NCBI RefSeq assembly: GCF_004357765.1
Contig: NZ_SMTE01000007.1
Coordinates: forward strand, 186,001-250,000
DNA: 64,000 nt
Origin: Pseudomonas putida
GTDB taxonomy: Bacteria; Pseudomonadota; Gammaproteobacteria; Pseudomonadales; Pseudomonadaceae
Direction: 5' to 3'
Of the stretch, positions 9,301 to 19,024 are shown piece by piece (the stretch's first letter is position 1; each line of letters begins with the position of its first letter). Under the pieces are notes generated by a model. It saw nothing but the letters and a program-made list of their open reading frames with translations. It was not told the DNA's origin and ran no database searches. A program made the position numbers and the translations under genes.

Positions 9301-11091
9301 GGCAGCCTGATGAGCGGCGGCGGCTTTGGTGCCGACGGTGGATTCATCAAGGCCCTGTTGGTGGATGGCGTCACCTATACCTTCGACCCCAAAGCCGCCA
9401 ACGGCCAAGGTGGTTACACAGTCGCCGGCGGGGTGGACAAGGCCGCTTTCGACGCGCAGACCCACTCGCTCAGCATCAAGACGGCCCTGGGTGGCACGCT
9501 GGTGGTGGACATGGACACCGGTGATTACACCTACACCTCGGCCAAGGGCAGTGGCGGCAATGCCGTGGAACGCTTCGGCTTCACCGCCAGCGACAACGAC
9601 GGCGACACCAGCAGCGCGATCCTGACGGTGCGGGTCAACGGCAACAGCGCTCCGGTAGCGGGTGCCGACCACATCATCACCAACATCACCGGGGCGACCA
9701 TCACGGTGCCAGCCGAGGCGCTGCTGCACAATGACAGCGATGCCGATAACGATCGGCTGAGCGCGTCGCCGAACACCTTCGCCACTGGGTTCGCCGACAA
9801 GGGGGCAGGCTTCGGCACGGGACCGATCAAGACCCTTTCCTTCAACGACCATGGCAACAAGACCGAGAACCAGTTCAAGGCGCTGGACCGCAGTGCATTC
9901 GCGCTCAATGCCAGCAACATGACCGCGGCCCTGGTCGTGCTTGGCTACCTGGGCTCGGTGAGTGGTAGCAGCGGGACGAATGATGAAGACGTGATCACGG
10001 TGCAACTGCGCAAGGGCGAATCCTTGCAACTCGACCACGATCGCCCCGCCGGCAACATCACTTTGGAGTGGAGGGATGAAAACGGCAGCTACCAGACGAT
10101 CGCCAGTGGCCAAAGCTTTACTGCCAGCCATGACGGCACGTACAGCATCCATGTGATCAACGAGATCAACCCTGGCGGCAGCAGCAAATCAGGCTCCGAG
10201 GACTACAAGCTGAGCTTGCTGGTCAACTACGCCCAGGCCGAGAACGAGGTGCACCACGATACCTACACGCTCAGCGATGGTCACGGTAGCAGCGCCACGG
10301 GTGCGATGGACATCACGTACCAAGCGGGCACGACCCTTACCGGCACCGACAATGACGATGTGCTGCTCGCCGGCAGTGGCGATGACACGCTCCATGGCGG
10401 CAATGGGCACGATGTGCTGGCCGGCGGCGAGGGCAACGACAAGCTCTACGGCGGCGCTGGCGACGATCTGTTGATCGGCGGCCCTGGCAACGATCTGCTC
10501 GACGGTGGCCCTGGCAACGACACCGCCAGCTACGCCTCGGCCACTTCGGCGGTTACCGTCAACCTGGGTGTGGGAGCGCAACAGAACACGGTAGGCGCTG
10601 GGCTCGATACATTGTCCGGCATCGAGAACCTGATCGGCTCGGACTACAACGACACGTTGATCGGAAACGGGGCTGACAATCAGCTTACCGGTGGTCTGGG
10701 TAACGACATGCTGACCGGGGGAGGGGGCAACGATACATTCATCTGGCACAAGGGCGATACCGGGCACGACACCATCACCGACTTCAGCCTGGGCAACGAC
10801 CACCTTGACCTGTCGCAACTGTTGCAGGGCGAGAATGCCACATCGGCATCGCTGGATGACTACCTGCACTTCAAGGTCAGCGGCACCGGTACCCAGGCGG
10901 TCTCGACCATCGAGGTCAGCAGCGTGGCGGGCGCGAATGCGACGCAGACGATCGATCTGGCGGGTGTCGACCTTGCTCAGCATTATGGGGTGACGGCGGG
11001 GGCAGGAGGGGTGATATCGGCGGGGCAGGATACGGCGACGATCATTACGGGGATGCTTAATGATCATTCGTTGAAGGTGGATACGGTGTGA
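3307..11091 (+). CDS. Large RTX adhesin with LapG-cleavable retention module (LapA/MapA-like)
   Basis: Giant surface adhesin of 2594 aa for biofilm formation, predicted to leave by the type I exporter encoded divergently. Residues 1-120 form a LapA-type retention module (starts MAKLIGVVGKVIGEVFAVGR). TAAG at residues 114-117 matches the di-alanine site cut by the periplasmic protease LapG, so the protein is probably held in the outer-membrane channel and released when c-di-GMP falls. Next come Ig/VCBS-like repeats: two 246-aa near-identical units (4285-5760), then three 244-aa units plus a partial one (6097-8670). A von Willebrand A domain starts near residue 1805, with MIDAS residues D1813, S1815 and S1817. 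RTX nonapeptides (GGxGxDxLx) lie near 10340-10520 and 10690-10735, followed by a C-terminal secretion signal. ATG 3307 replaces an upstream in-frame start at 3229 because of its strong ribosome site and the retention-module start. LapA and MapA cannot be told apart here; it is much shorter than the LapA I know from P. putida. Confidence 0.93.
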   Translation: MAKLIGVVGKVIGEVFAVGRDGSRRPLMEGDRLYAGEQVETGAAGAIAVHLDNGAELTLGRDSRLEMSSDLLANQAPHVQTPDLTPTDAQLSDVERIQQAIAAGQDPTEVAEATAAGPTGNSAPGAQGGGHSFVLLSEVGGRVDPEVGFPTAGFNGLPELASREIGGLDPSNDDEVQPPTPPEPGTDHPVTLLGLDLSPSELTLDEANLPQGSASSPAALTQQDSFTVVAEDGVFNLNVGGINVVTAGVVTGVGQSITTALGNTLTITGYNPATGVVSYSYTLNGAEQHANGGGANTLGEHFPVLVSDRDGDVAQGSLDVNIRDDVPKALNDTNAVTATEQHTELTGNVLTNDIQGADRVAGGPVVAGTFTGTYGTLVLAADGSYTYTLNTSDPEFKNLGGGGNGVETFTYTIKDADGDTSSATLTLNVTNLDDPVTLDGLNVQGGELTVYEQNLADGSAPNEAALTQQGTFKVSAPDGLQSLSVGGITVVSNGVAAGFPQSITTPEGNTLTVTGYNPSTGVVSYSYTLLDNESHPNGGGANSISEQFTVIAKDADGDTSTGTLDVNIVDDQPKALNDTNAVTATEQHTELTGNVLTNDIQGADRVAGGPVVAGTFTGTYGTLVLAADGSYTYTLNTSDPDFKNLGGGGNGVETFTYTIKDADGDTSSATLTLNVTNLDDPVTLDGLNVQGGELTVYEQNLADGSAPNEAALTQQGTFKVSAPDGLQSLSVGGITVVSNGVAAGFPQSITTPEGNTLTVTGYNPSTGVVSYSYTLLDNESHPNGGGANSISEQFTVIAKDADGDTSTGSLDVTIVDDVPQAAPDSASVVEGGTVSGNVLLNDKMGADQAGLSNVVVGARAGSDTSTSAIGNLNTQIIGQYGTLTIDAAGNAVYHANPDSVAPAGATDVFVYTIRDTDGDESTTTITINVTDCSLTVAGPSGVTVYEKALDMLQDGNDLAPGQVNGSQPNATGETASGNLAGGVSGGVGGLTFTLVGNAEGQYGQIKLNPDGSYTYTLTSPADSPVHQNDGANSVTETFSYEVKDSLGNSTTSTIVITIVDDVPKADSDFVNVYEGGTVSGNVLVNDVIGADVRADGAYVVGVRAGSNTASSAIGQLNTQVQGQYGYLTLDAQGNAVYHANPNSVAPAGATDTFVYTIRDADGDESTTTITIKVHDSSMVACDDTEVTVYEKALDLNQDGNDLAPGTVIGSQPGSTGETASGSLVGSVSGGVGALTYTLVDNALGKYGQLQLNSNGTYTYTLTSPADSPVHQNDGANSVTESFTYEVKDSLGNSTTSTIVITIVDDVPKAYSDFANVYEGGTVSDNVLVNDVTGADVRGDGAYVVGVRAGSNTSTSAIGQLNTQVQGQYGYLTLDAQGNAVYHANPNSVAPAGATDTFVYTIRDADGDESTTTITLKVHDISLSVCDNTGVTVYEKALDLNQDGQDLAPGTVVGSQPGSTGETASGALAGSVNGGIGALTFTLIDDAVGKYGQLQLNSNGTYTYTLTSPADSPVHQNDGANSVTETFTYEVKDSLGNSTTSTIVISIVDDVPKADSDLVNVYEGGTVGGNVLVNDVIGADVRADGAYVVGVRAGSNTASSAIGQLDTNVQGQYGYLTLDAQGNAVYHANPNSVAPAGATDTFVYTIRDADGDESTTTIAIKVHDVSMSVCDDAGVKVYEKALDLNQDGKDLAPGTVIGSDPSSTAETASGSLAGSVNGGIGPITYTLLGNATGQYGQIQINPDGSYTYTLTAPANTPGANSASDQFLYKATDSLGNSITGKITVNVVDDVPSVACAERSVTPSQIDSNILLVIDVSSSMAQSSGVSGLSRLELTKQAISALLDKYDDMGDIKVQIVTFGTGAKVLADQWVSIDQAKALVANLKAGGSTYYDDAVDSAQIAFDKTGKLVGAQNVSYFFSDGAPTSGHAIDASREGNWESFLDSNGVKSYAIGMGDGANASKLDPLAYDGDSHTDTNSVVVTDLNQLGSVLSGTVQGFPITGSLMSGGGFGADGGFIKALLVDGVTYTFDPKAANGQGGYTVAGGVDKAAFDAQTHSLSIKTALGGTLVVDMDTGDYTYTSAKGSGGNAVERFGFTASDNDGDTSSAILTVRVNGNSAPVAGADHIITNITGATITVPAEALLHNDSDADNDRLSASPNTFATGFADKGAGFGTGPIKTLSFNDHGNKTENQFKALDRSAFALNASNMTAALVVLGYLGSVSGSSGTNDEDVITVQLRKGESLQLDHDRPAGNITLEWRDENGSYQTIASGQSFTASHDGTYSIHVINEINPGGSSKSGSEDYKLSLLVNYAQAENEVHHDTYTLSDGHGSSATGAMDITYQAGTTLTGTDNDDVLLAGSGDDTLHGGNGHDVLAGGEGNDKLYGGAGDDLLIGGPGNDLLDGGPGNDTASYASATSAVTVNLGVGAQQNTVGAGLDTLSGIENLIGSDYNDTLIGNGADNQLTGGLGNDMLTGGGGNDTFIWHKGDTGHDTITDFSLGNDHLDLSQLLQGENATSASLDDYLHFKVSGTGTQAVSTIEVSSVAGANATQTIDLAGVDLAQHYGVTAGAGGVISAGQDTATIITGMLNDHSLKVDTV
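4285..5760 (+). repeat. Two near-identical 738-bp tandem units inside the adhesin
   Basis: The unit beginning CCCAAAGCGCTGAACGAC at 4285 recurs at 5023 with a period of exactly 738 bp (246 codons). The two copies differ at only a handful of positions by eye, for example Glu versus Asp in the TSDPEF/TSDPDF motif. Identity at silent positions suggests recent duplication or ongoing gene conversion. Each unit encodes a calcium-motif-rich (DADGDTSS) beta-sandwich pair. Confidence 0.9.
6097..8670 (+). repeat. Three 732-bp repeats plus a partial fourth inside the adhesin
   Basis: Units start at 6097, 6829, 7561 and 8293, each 732 bp (244 codons); the last stops early where the VWA region begins. 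Each carries VTVYEKALD near its start, the block TSPADSPVHQNDGANSVTE, VDDVPKA, and ends with RDADGDESTTTI. The copies are more diverged than the 738-bp pair, so this array looks older. Confidence 0.88.
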
Positions 11092-11100
11092 CGTTCCAGT

Positions 11101-11149
11101 CTGACTGGCTTTTGGGGGGAGGCGAAGTGTCATTCCAATAGCCAGTCAG
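11101..11149. terminator. Inverted repeat between adhesin and the convergent insert
   Basis: CTGACTGGCT (11101-11110) is the exact reverse complement of AGCCAGTCAG (11140-11149), with a 29-base loop, 9 bp past the adhesin stop. There is no downstream T-run, so it is only a possible terminator. The rest of the gap to 11252 holds nothing I recognise. Confidence 0.4.
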
Positions 11150-11252
11150 CGTCCTCTCATTTGGCGACTGGGTTGCCATTGAAGGTGGAATCAACTACCC
11201 GATTTCACGACGTTTGCGCCGTATAGTGTCCAGGCATTGAAGGGTACGACAT

Positions 11253-12059
11253 TTATGATTTTTCTGCCGAATTAGGTGCGGTACGGGATTCGATTTCCAT
11301 CTCGGTTGGCCATTGGACTTTCGGGGCGAACCGAGTCATTACGTTGTAGTGCTCGTGGAAGTCAGAGTTGTGAGGCGGTCGGAACTCAAGCAGTACGTCA
11401 TTGCGGTGTTCCATAAAAAGTTGAATGGCCGTCCAGCGCTCTTTCCCTTCTTCAAGACCATGGCAGAAATACAATCGATCGATTATTTGCCCTGAGCCGG
11501 GCTCGCGGACTGCAATCATAATGCGTTCGATCAGTCCCCCGTAGCCCATTGGTGCATACACGCTGTAAGCTTCCGCAGTCAGGTCCTCCCAGTTGTAAAC
11601 TATAGGTTTTACTCCCCATAGCGTGCTGTTGAACATGTTGATGAGGTTGAATCTGTATTGGTAAAAATAAACTTTTCGTCGTGCCCGATTGAAACGTATG
11701 GGTTCGTTTTTGGGCATTTCGATGTCCATTCTAACGAAGGGGAACAAGGAAAGGAATAAAAGTAGAACAACTGCTATGCCGCCTAGTGTGGATTGCAGGC
11801 TAAAGTCCCATCCGAGTTCCAGGCTTTGCAGTAGTATTGGAAGGAGGCCTAGTAATAATAACAGCAAGCATACTGTAGCCCCTAGTGTTGCTATTCCTCT
11901 GATTTTAATTGAGGTTCTAGGCACTTCTATGTATATGCGATTGTGGTTTGGGGTTGTGATTTGGTAGGAATTCCTTAAGGTGTCGTTCTGTTCGGCAAGA
12001 GAGGGTAGGTTGTATTTCCAGCCAAATTCCCGTTCTGGTAGTATGTTTGCTTCAGTCAT
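11253..12059 (-). CDS. Putative immunity protein for the adjacent T6SS effector (membrane protein)
   Basis: A 268-aa protein without a family I recognise. It has two hydrophobic segments around residues 55-80 (TLGATVCLLLLLLGLLPILL) and 90-110 (LGGIAVVLLLFLSLFPFVRM), then a soluble C-terminal part with many aromatic residues. Its ATG overlaps the stop of the upstream effector gene by 4 bases, so the two are translationally coupled. A membrane protein encoded directly after a pore-forming-type toxin is the usual layout of an immunity gene, which is the basis of the call. The gene is clearly more AT-rich than the flanking core genes and has an atypical codon choice (many TTT, AAA, ATT codons), a sign of horizontal transfer. 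Function is inferred from position, not from motif. Confidence 0.62.
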   Translation of the reverse strand: MTEANILPEREFGWKYNLPSLAEQNDTLRNSYQITTPNHNRIYIEVPRTSIKIRGIATLGATVCLLLLLLGLLPILLQSLELGWDFSLQSTLGGIAVVLLLFLSLFPFVRMDIEMPKNEPIRFNRARRKVYFYQYRFNLINMFNSTLWGVKPIVYNWEDLTAEAYSVYAPMGYGGLIERIMIAVREPGSGQIIDRLYFCHGLEEGKERWTAIQLFMEHRNDVLLEFRPPHNSDFHEHYNVMTRFAPKVQWPTEMEIESRTAPNSAEKS

Positions 12060-15000
12060 TGGTTTTGCTCGACTAGAACTATTTCTGCGTACGCATTCGG
12101 AGAGCTTTTCTCTGGCCAGTAAGTAAGGGATAAAGTGGCTGCTATTATGTTGTGTTGGCTGAGGGTAGGGATTAGCTCAATTGTCCCTGTTATTTCTAGG
12201 TGGTTGGTGTCTGAGTCGCTGTGTGATGAGACGTTGTGTCTTTTCTCTATTTTAATGCTGTCTTTCAGGTAGTCCGGGTTGTCCGGTTTGTTCGGTTTGT
12301 TCGGGGAGGAGAAATCTTTTGGTAATATTTGCGTTTTTCTGGTCGCGAGCGATAGGCTTTGGGTTTCTTCTGCAATGTACTCGCCACTATGGAATCTTGG
12401 GAATTCGCCATCATCGGCTCGATGGAAAGATAGTTTCCAGTCGTAACTAGATTGCATTGGGTTGTAATTGGGTATGCTTATTCTAAAGTTTAGGCTTTGT
12501 TTGATTGTGAAATTTATCAGCCCCCCGATTCTCGAGTTTGACGGGGTGTTTGTTTTAGTGCTTTGGAATTTTGCTTGGGCTCTAATTCCAAGTGTTGCGG
12601 CGTTAAGCTCGGCGAAGGCGATGTCTGCCTCTAGGTGATTGTCCCAGTGTATCCTCGGGGTTTCGTTAGCTTTTCCGAAGTGGCAGCGTCTAGCCCAGGA
12701 TTCAAGTGCAGACGACCGTTCTTCTACGGCTTTTGTTTTTAATGAGAATGCCACGAGACTAAGAATAATCGCAATCCCCGCAGGACCCAGTACCAATGGG
12801 TGAAAGACTGCAAGCACGGATACAGCCGTCCCGGCGACATAGAGTAAGCTGCTTGCGAGGAATGCGGCGGCGGCAAATCGGTCTCCCGAAAGGAAGCTCC
12901 GTTTGGAGGCCAGTCCTGTTTGCGCGATGTCAAATATTCCCAGCGCTGCAGTTGCGATTGCACCCGTTCGGGCAACACCCATGCCTGCTTTTTCGAGTTT
13001 TAGAAGCTTGCCATTATTACTGTGACCTGGCATTGAGGTCGCAGTGGCTGCGTTTGTGCCTGCTTTCAGTGCTAACCCAACGAGCTCTGTCCCACCCGCT
13101 ATAATGCCGAGGGCCGAGCCATATAATGCAGCCGAGACCTCGCCAGAGTTTCGTCCTATCTGAGACTCAGCCTCTTTTATGTTTTTTTGCAGGCTGCTGT
13201 TCAATAAGTACAGCCCGCCCAGACTGAGTAGCAGCTCCCAGCTTGTTGCCATGCCTTTCAATCCAGCGAAACTAGTACGTACCAAATGCGAAGCTTGCTG
13301 AGTATTAACCCGTATCCCATTGAGTATCTTTGCTGCACTTGCTTCCAGCGTCCCCGCCGCCACCGAAATATTCACCAAACCTAGCTGGGCTGCGTTACCA
13401 AGCTGGTTGATATTCAAATGGACCTCCCTCAGTAATTGCTCACGCAATACATGAGCCTTACCCTCTACCCAGACGCTGACATTGATCACCGTATTGGCAA
13501 TCTTCGGGTCAAGCACCGCGAGGCTCAGTAGCCCGGTCTGGATGATTGGCCTGACCTTGCGCATCCCGCCTTGGGCACCGGCCATCATTTCATCGAGGCT
13601 CGGCATCACCCGATCCCGTGCCTTGGCCATCGCTTCATTGGCCTTTTGCTGCACCTCCCGCACATGAGCGCACTGCAAGGCGTAGTACTCGCCTAGTTTC
13701 ATCGGCACGCGCAGTTCGATCAGGTGCACCCCGTTATAGAGCAACTGACTGGCTGTGTTCAGGCGCAGCACTGCGTGCTGAATACCAGGGGTCAGTTGGG
13801 CTTGCAGGCGTTGGGTGGCAGCATTCAGTGCACCCTGGGTTTCGCTGACGGCTTGTTTTAGGGGGTTGCGCAGATGCGGCCCAAGGTCCTCGCTGGCAAT
13901 GAGCTTAGTCAGCGTCGCATAGAGCTTGTCGCTGTCATTCCACTGCACCGGCTCGTTGTGAGAGAAGCTGGGAAGCAGTGCGGCGAGCAATGCCTGGTCG
14001 CGTAAGAAAACGGCGCGATAGGCCGGACTGTTCGGGTCGCGTAACCACTTCAGCCAAAGCGCCTCGGTGCTTCCAGGGACAGGGGGGCCAGGCTCAGGGT
14101 CAGGGCGCAGGGCTTCGGTGATGCCGCCTGCCAGACACGCAGCCATGGTTTTGCTATACGCCACGCCTGAATCGCGGTCACGGCCATCGTAGTCGTACTG
14201 CTCGATGATCTCGAACGCCGCGCTTTCACAGAGCGCGGCGTAGTTTTTCGCATGGTGATCGATATGCCATTGGAAACGTGCCTCCTGGTTGTCGTACTCC
14301 AACTGGAAGGCGGCGCGCCGGGGCTCGTCGTAACGCTCCTCGAGCCTTGCATCGCTCTCTTGCTGGCGCATTTCGACGATGCGCTGGCGTTCGGTTTCTG
14401 GATCGACGAAAACCGGGGGGCCGTCACCCGTGAGAGGGGCGGCGACAGGCGGGACCTTCTGCTCCGCCCATTCACGATGGGTCGCGCGGATGATCTGGAG
14501 GATCTGCGAGGTTTGCAGTTGGTAGGCGCGCTGCGGATCCTCACGCCAGGCCTGGCGTTTGACGATCCAGCTTAGACGTTGATGGTTGTACTCCTGAATC
14601 AGGCCGACCGTGTCGTGCAGGATCACGGCAGGAACACCTCGCGTAAGTTCGTGCTTCGCCATGGCGTTACCCACGAAACCACGCAGTGCGGTTTTACGCA
14701 GCAAGCGGCTGTGGAATCCATGAGCGCTGTCGAAAGGGCCGGCCAGCTGCTGGTTGTATTCGAACACCTGATCATCGACCTGCAGTTGGTCGGGCGTCAT
14801 AGCCAGGCCGATGTCGCCGGGATTATCCCTGGCCTGGGCCAGGTCCAACACCTGAAAGCGGTCGGATGACGCCTTTGCAGTGCTGTAGTCAATGAGCACG
14901 CTGACCGGCCAGGGGTCGCTGGAGAATGCAATCCAAGCGGTGCTGTATCGATCGGTATCGACGTTGAAGAACGCTGAAGGAATGTCGTGGTCCGCGTTGA

Positions 15001-15325
15001 CGCATTTGTTCGGTAACGGAGGCGGTGTACTGAACCTGGGCTCATAGGGGTCGAAGCGGCGAAGGTGCCCCTGCTCGGTGACTTCGTAGGCATGCCATAT
15101 GCTTTCGTCGAGCAACACGTAGAGATAGCCACTGCGCAGTGTGCGCAGTCCTACCATGGTTCCCGGCACGGGTGGGGCGTCATCTGCGATCCAGGCAGGT
15201 CGAGTATCGGGTACGAGTGCTTGCCTGAGGGGCAGGATGGGTAGGCCATGGCGTTCACAGGCCTTGCATTGGTCGGGGAGCGCGGCTTCGGCGACTGCGG
15301 TGGCGATGATCTTGCTGATGCTCAT
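12056..15325 (-). CDS. VasX / BTH_I2691-like type VI secretion effector, predicted membrane-targeting
   Basis: A 1089-aa protein. Its N-terminus has the pattern of the toxin VasX N-terminal region: CKACERHGLPILPLR near residues 20-34, then LRTLRSGYLYVL near 60-71. These proteins are delivered by T6SS, and characterised relatives depolarise target membranes. The middle (about 310-670) is helical. Hydrophobic segments lie near residues 692-712, 732-755, 785-803 and 818-862, consistent with a colicin-like membrane domain. Residues beyond about 870 are soluble and beta-rich. ATG 15325 is the only start consistent with the N-terminal motif. The gene overlaps the putative immunity gene by 4 bases. 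No VgrG, Hcp, PAAR or adaptor gene occurs in the window, so this is an orphan cargo gene. The 3' third is visibly AT-richer than the 5' two thirds. Confidence 0.82.
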   Translation of the reverse strand: MSISKIIATAVAEAALPDQCKACERHGLPILPLRQALVPDTRPAWIADDAPPVPGTMVGLRTLRSGYLYVLLDESIWHAYEVTEQGHLRRFDPYEPRFSTPPPLPNKCVNADHDIPSAFFNVDTDRYSTAWIAFSSDPWPVSVLIDYSTAKASSDRFQVLDLAQARDNPGDIGLAMTPDQLQVDDQVFEYNQQLAGPFDSAHGFHSRLLRKTALRGFVGNAMAKHELTRGVPAVILHDTVGLIQEYNHQRLSWIVKRQAWREDPQRAYQLQTSQILQIIRATHREWAEQKVPPVAAPLTGDGPPVFVDPETERQRIVEMRQQESDARLEERYDEPRRAAFQLEYDNQEARFQWHIDHHAKNYAALCESAAFEIIEQYDYDGRDRDSGVAYSKTMAACLAGGITEALRPDPEPGPPVPGSTEALWLKWLRDPNSPAYRAVFLRDQALLAALLPSFSHNEPVQWNDSDKLYATLTKLIASEDLGPHLRNPLKQAVSETQGALNAATQRLQAQLTPGIQHAVLRLNTASQLLYNGVHLIELRVPMKLGEYYALQCAHVREVQQKANEAMAKARDRVMPSLDEMMAGAQGGMRKVRPIIQTGLLSLAVLDPKIANTVINVSVWVEGKAHVLREQLLREVHLNINQLGNAAQLGLVNISVAAGTLEASAAKILNGIRVNTQQASHLVRTSFAGLKGMATSWELLLSLGGLYLLNSSLQKNIKEAESQIGRNSGEVSAALYGSALGIIAGGTELVGLALKAGTNAATATSMPGHSNNGKLLKLEKAGMGVARTGAIATAALGIFDIAQTGLASKRSFLSGDRFAAAAFLASSLLYVAGTAVSVLAVFHPLVLGPAGIAIILSLVAFSLKTKAVEERSSALESWARRCHFGKANETPRIHWDNHLEADIAFAELNAATLGIRAQAKFQSTKTNTPSNSRIGGLINFTIKQSLNFRISIPNYNPMQSSYDWKLSFHRADDGEFPRFHSGEYIAEETQSLSLATRKTQILPKDFSSPNKPNKPDNPDYLKDSIKIEKRHNVSSHSDSDTNHLEITGTIELIPTLSQHNIIAATLSLTYWPEKSSPNAYAEIVLVEQNQ

Positions 15326-15565
15326 CGGCGGTTCCAGGGCTTCCAGCGTGTGGATTGGTATTCAGGCACGATCAAGCTGAGCCTGAACACTAGCGATGAA
15401 CCCGCCCTCAGGGGAGCTTTGGGCATCCGAAAGAGCTGTAGGAAAATTCGATTTGTTCTTTTGCGAGCCTCGGCGGGATCCGACTGCAGGCATCAACCCC
15501 CCATACCTCAACATGGCGCAGAGGACTTCGACTTGGAAGAGAGCGACGACGATGACGCTAAGGCC
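15326..15565. other. Gap of 240 bp between the effector cassette and ybaN, no gene seen
   Basis: No credible coding region, RNA gene or repeat was found. It should contain the promoter of the minus-strand effector gene, but no clear -35/-10 pair stands out. Its right edge is a plausible insertion boundary of the cassette; no flanking repeat or integrase remnant is visible. Confidence 0.4.
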
Positions 15566-15931
15566 TCACCCCGGCCTACGCAGTGTCTTCTGCCTGAGGA
15601 TATACACACTCACCAGCACCGCACTGGTCAGCATGAACGCTCGGGCCCAGAACAGCGGCACCAGATAGCATGAAAGGCCGATGCTCGCCCACATCAGTCC
15701 GATGGCGTAGACCTTGCCTTTGAGGGGGATGCCTTCACCGCTCAGGTAATCGCGGATCCATGGACCCAGTTGGGGGTGATTGACCAGCCAATGGTGAAAG
15801 CACGGCGAGCTGCGTGCGAAGCAGGCAGCCGCCAGGAGCAGAAACGGGGTGGTGGGCAACACCGGCAGGAAGATACCCACGACCCCCAACGCAACGCTGA
15901 GCCAGCCGATGGCCAGCAGCAGGTAGCGCAT
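15566..15931 (-). CDS. ybaN: YbaN family (DUF454) inner-membrane protein
   Basis: A 121-aa protein starting MRYLLLAIGWLSVALGVVGI, followed by FLPVLPTTPFLLLAAACFAR and CFHHWLVNHPQLGPW, the signature of the DUF454/YbaN family. Two or three hydrophobic helices (residues 4-40 and 75-112) predict an inner-membrane location. Its biochemical role is unknown. It follows the YecA-family gene by 6 bp on the same strand, so the two probably form one unit. Length and start fit the family. Confidence 0.88.
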   Translation of the reverse strand: MRYLLLAIGWLSVALGVVGIFLPVLPTTPFLLLAAACFARSSPCFHHWLVNHPQLGPWIRDYLSGEGIPLKGKVYAIGLMWASIGLSCYLVPLFWARAFMLTSAVLVSVYILRQKTLRRPG

Positions 15932-15937
15932 CGCGGC

Positions 15938-16525
15938 TCAGTGATGACGTGGCTTGAGCAGCGCCGGCTTTTCGTCAGGTGCGTGCAGCAGCAGGAACAA
16001 GGCAGACAACGCCTCGGGGATCTGCACGATCATGTCGTCCTGCAGGTTGGCGTTGCTGGCGATGTCGGCAAATTCAGGCTGCTCGTCGAACAGGCCCGAG
16101 CCGACCATGATCGGCAGCAGCATCTCGCTGACTTCTTCCTCGGCGTCTTCGAACCAGGCTTCCTCGCGCAGGAAAACACCTTCCATGAAGCCGATGCACC
16201 AGCCGCGCAGGTCGGAATCGTCCGGCTCGTCGGTCAGGTCCAGGTCGCAGGGCAGGTCGAATTCCTCGTCGCTGGCCAGTTGGCGGGCGATGTGCGCCTT
16301 GAGCGCGACCAGGGTCGCCTCGATCTCGGTACGCTGGGCGTCGCTGGCGTAGTGCGGCTCCTCGGCGAACAGCGCGTCGATCCACTCACGCTCGGGAACC
16401 TCGACGGCAGAGATCGACAAGGCAGTCAGGTAGCCATGGGCGGCGACGTAGTCCAGCGCTTCTTCGTGCAGCTCATCGGCATCGAGGAAGGCTTGCAGGC
16501 GGGTCAGTTGCTCGGCGAAGGACAT
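15938..16525 (-). CDS. YecA / UPF0149 family protein
   Basis: An acidic 195-aa protein with the YecA/YgfB (UPF0149) pattern: an N-terminal helical region (FLDADELHEEALDYVAAHGY), then the central GWCIGFMEGVFLREEAWF segment and a C-terminal SALFLLLHAP helix. It lacks the C-terminal SEC-C metal-binding motif found on some YecA proteins. In P. aeruginosa the related family member YgfB modulates antibiotic-resistance gene expression, but whether this protein does something similar is unknown. It starts at ATG 16525, diverges from recQ and lies 6 bp before ybaN. Confidence 0.82.
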   Translation of the reverse strand: MSFAEQLTRLQAFLDADELHEEALDYVAAHGYLTALSISAVEVPEREWIDALFAEEPHYASDAQRTEIEATLVALKAHIARQLASDEEFDLPCDLDLTDEPDDSDLRGWCIGFMEGVFLREEAWFEDAEEEVSEMLLPIMVGSGLFDEQPEFADIASNANLQDDMIVQIPEALSALFLLLHAPDEKPALLKPRHH

Positions 16526-16771
16526 TACAGGGCTACCTTGGGGAATAAACGATAGTGAATTCTAGCACCTTGCAGCGACGGCGGGGCAAAGGGAACGTCT
16601 GTCAGTGCCGCGCACTGCGCGCCCCCTCTCTGCGGTATACTCCGCGGCTTTTCATCCAGGGGCGGATTTTGCCGCCTGTTGGCAAAAGCTGCTTACGCAT
16701 TCGACGTGTGCGGGGCGGGTTTTTCGTCCAGCCTGTTGGTCCAGGATGGTACGGCGATATTGGAGTTGCAC

Positions 16772-18916
<2,145 letters not shown>

Positions 18917-19024
18917 TCGAGGGGCATATCGGTCAAGTGCTGACCTTTGTCATGCTTTTTGACGATTTTCAGCGTTCAGCAAAGCGGCTAACCTTGCCTG
19001 TCCGGTGCGGTCATGGTTAGCTGC

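Noticed and set aside
11253-15325. Prophage or transposon carrying the effector pair
   Set aside because: No integrase, transposase, tRNA target or flanking direct repeat is visible; only composition and gene content suggest transfer.
16679-16771. N-terminal extension of RecQ
   Set aside because: The extra 31 residues are unlike RecQ and lack a ribosome site, while ATG 16772 has one and begins the conserved domain.
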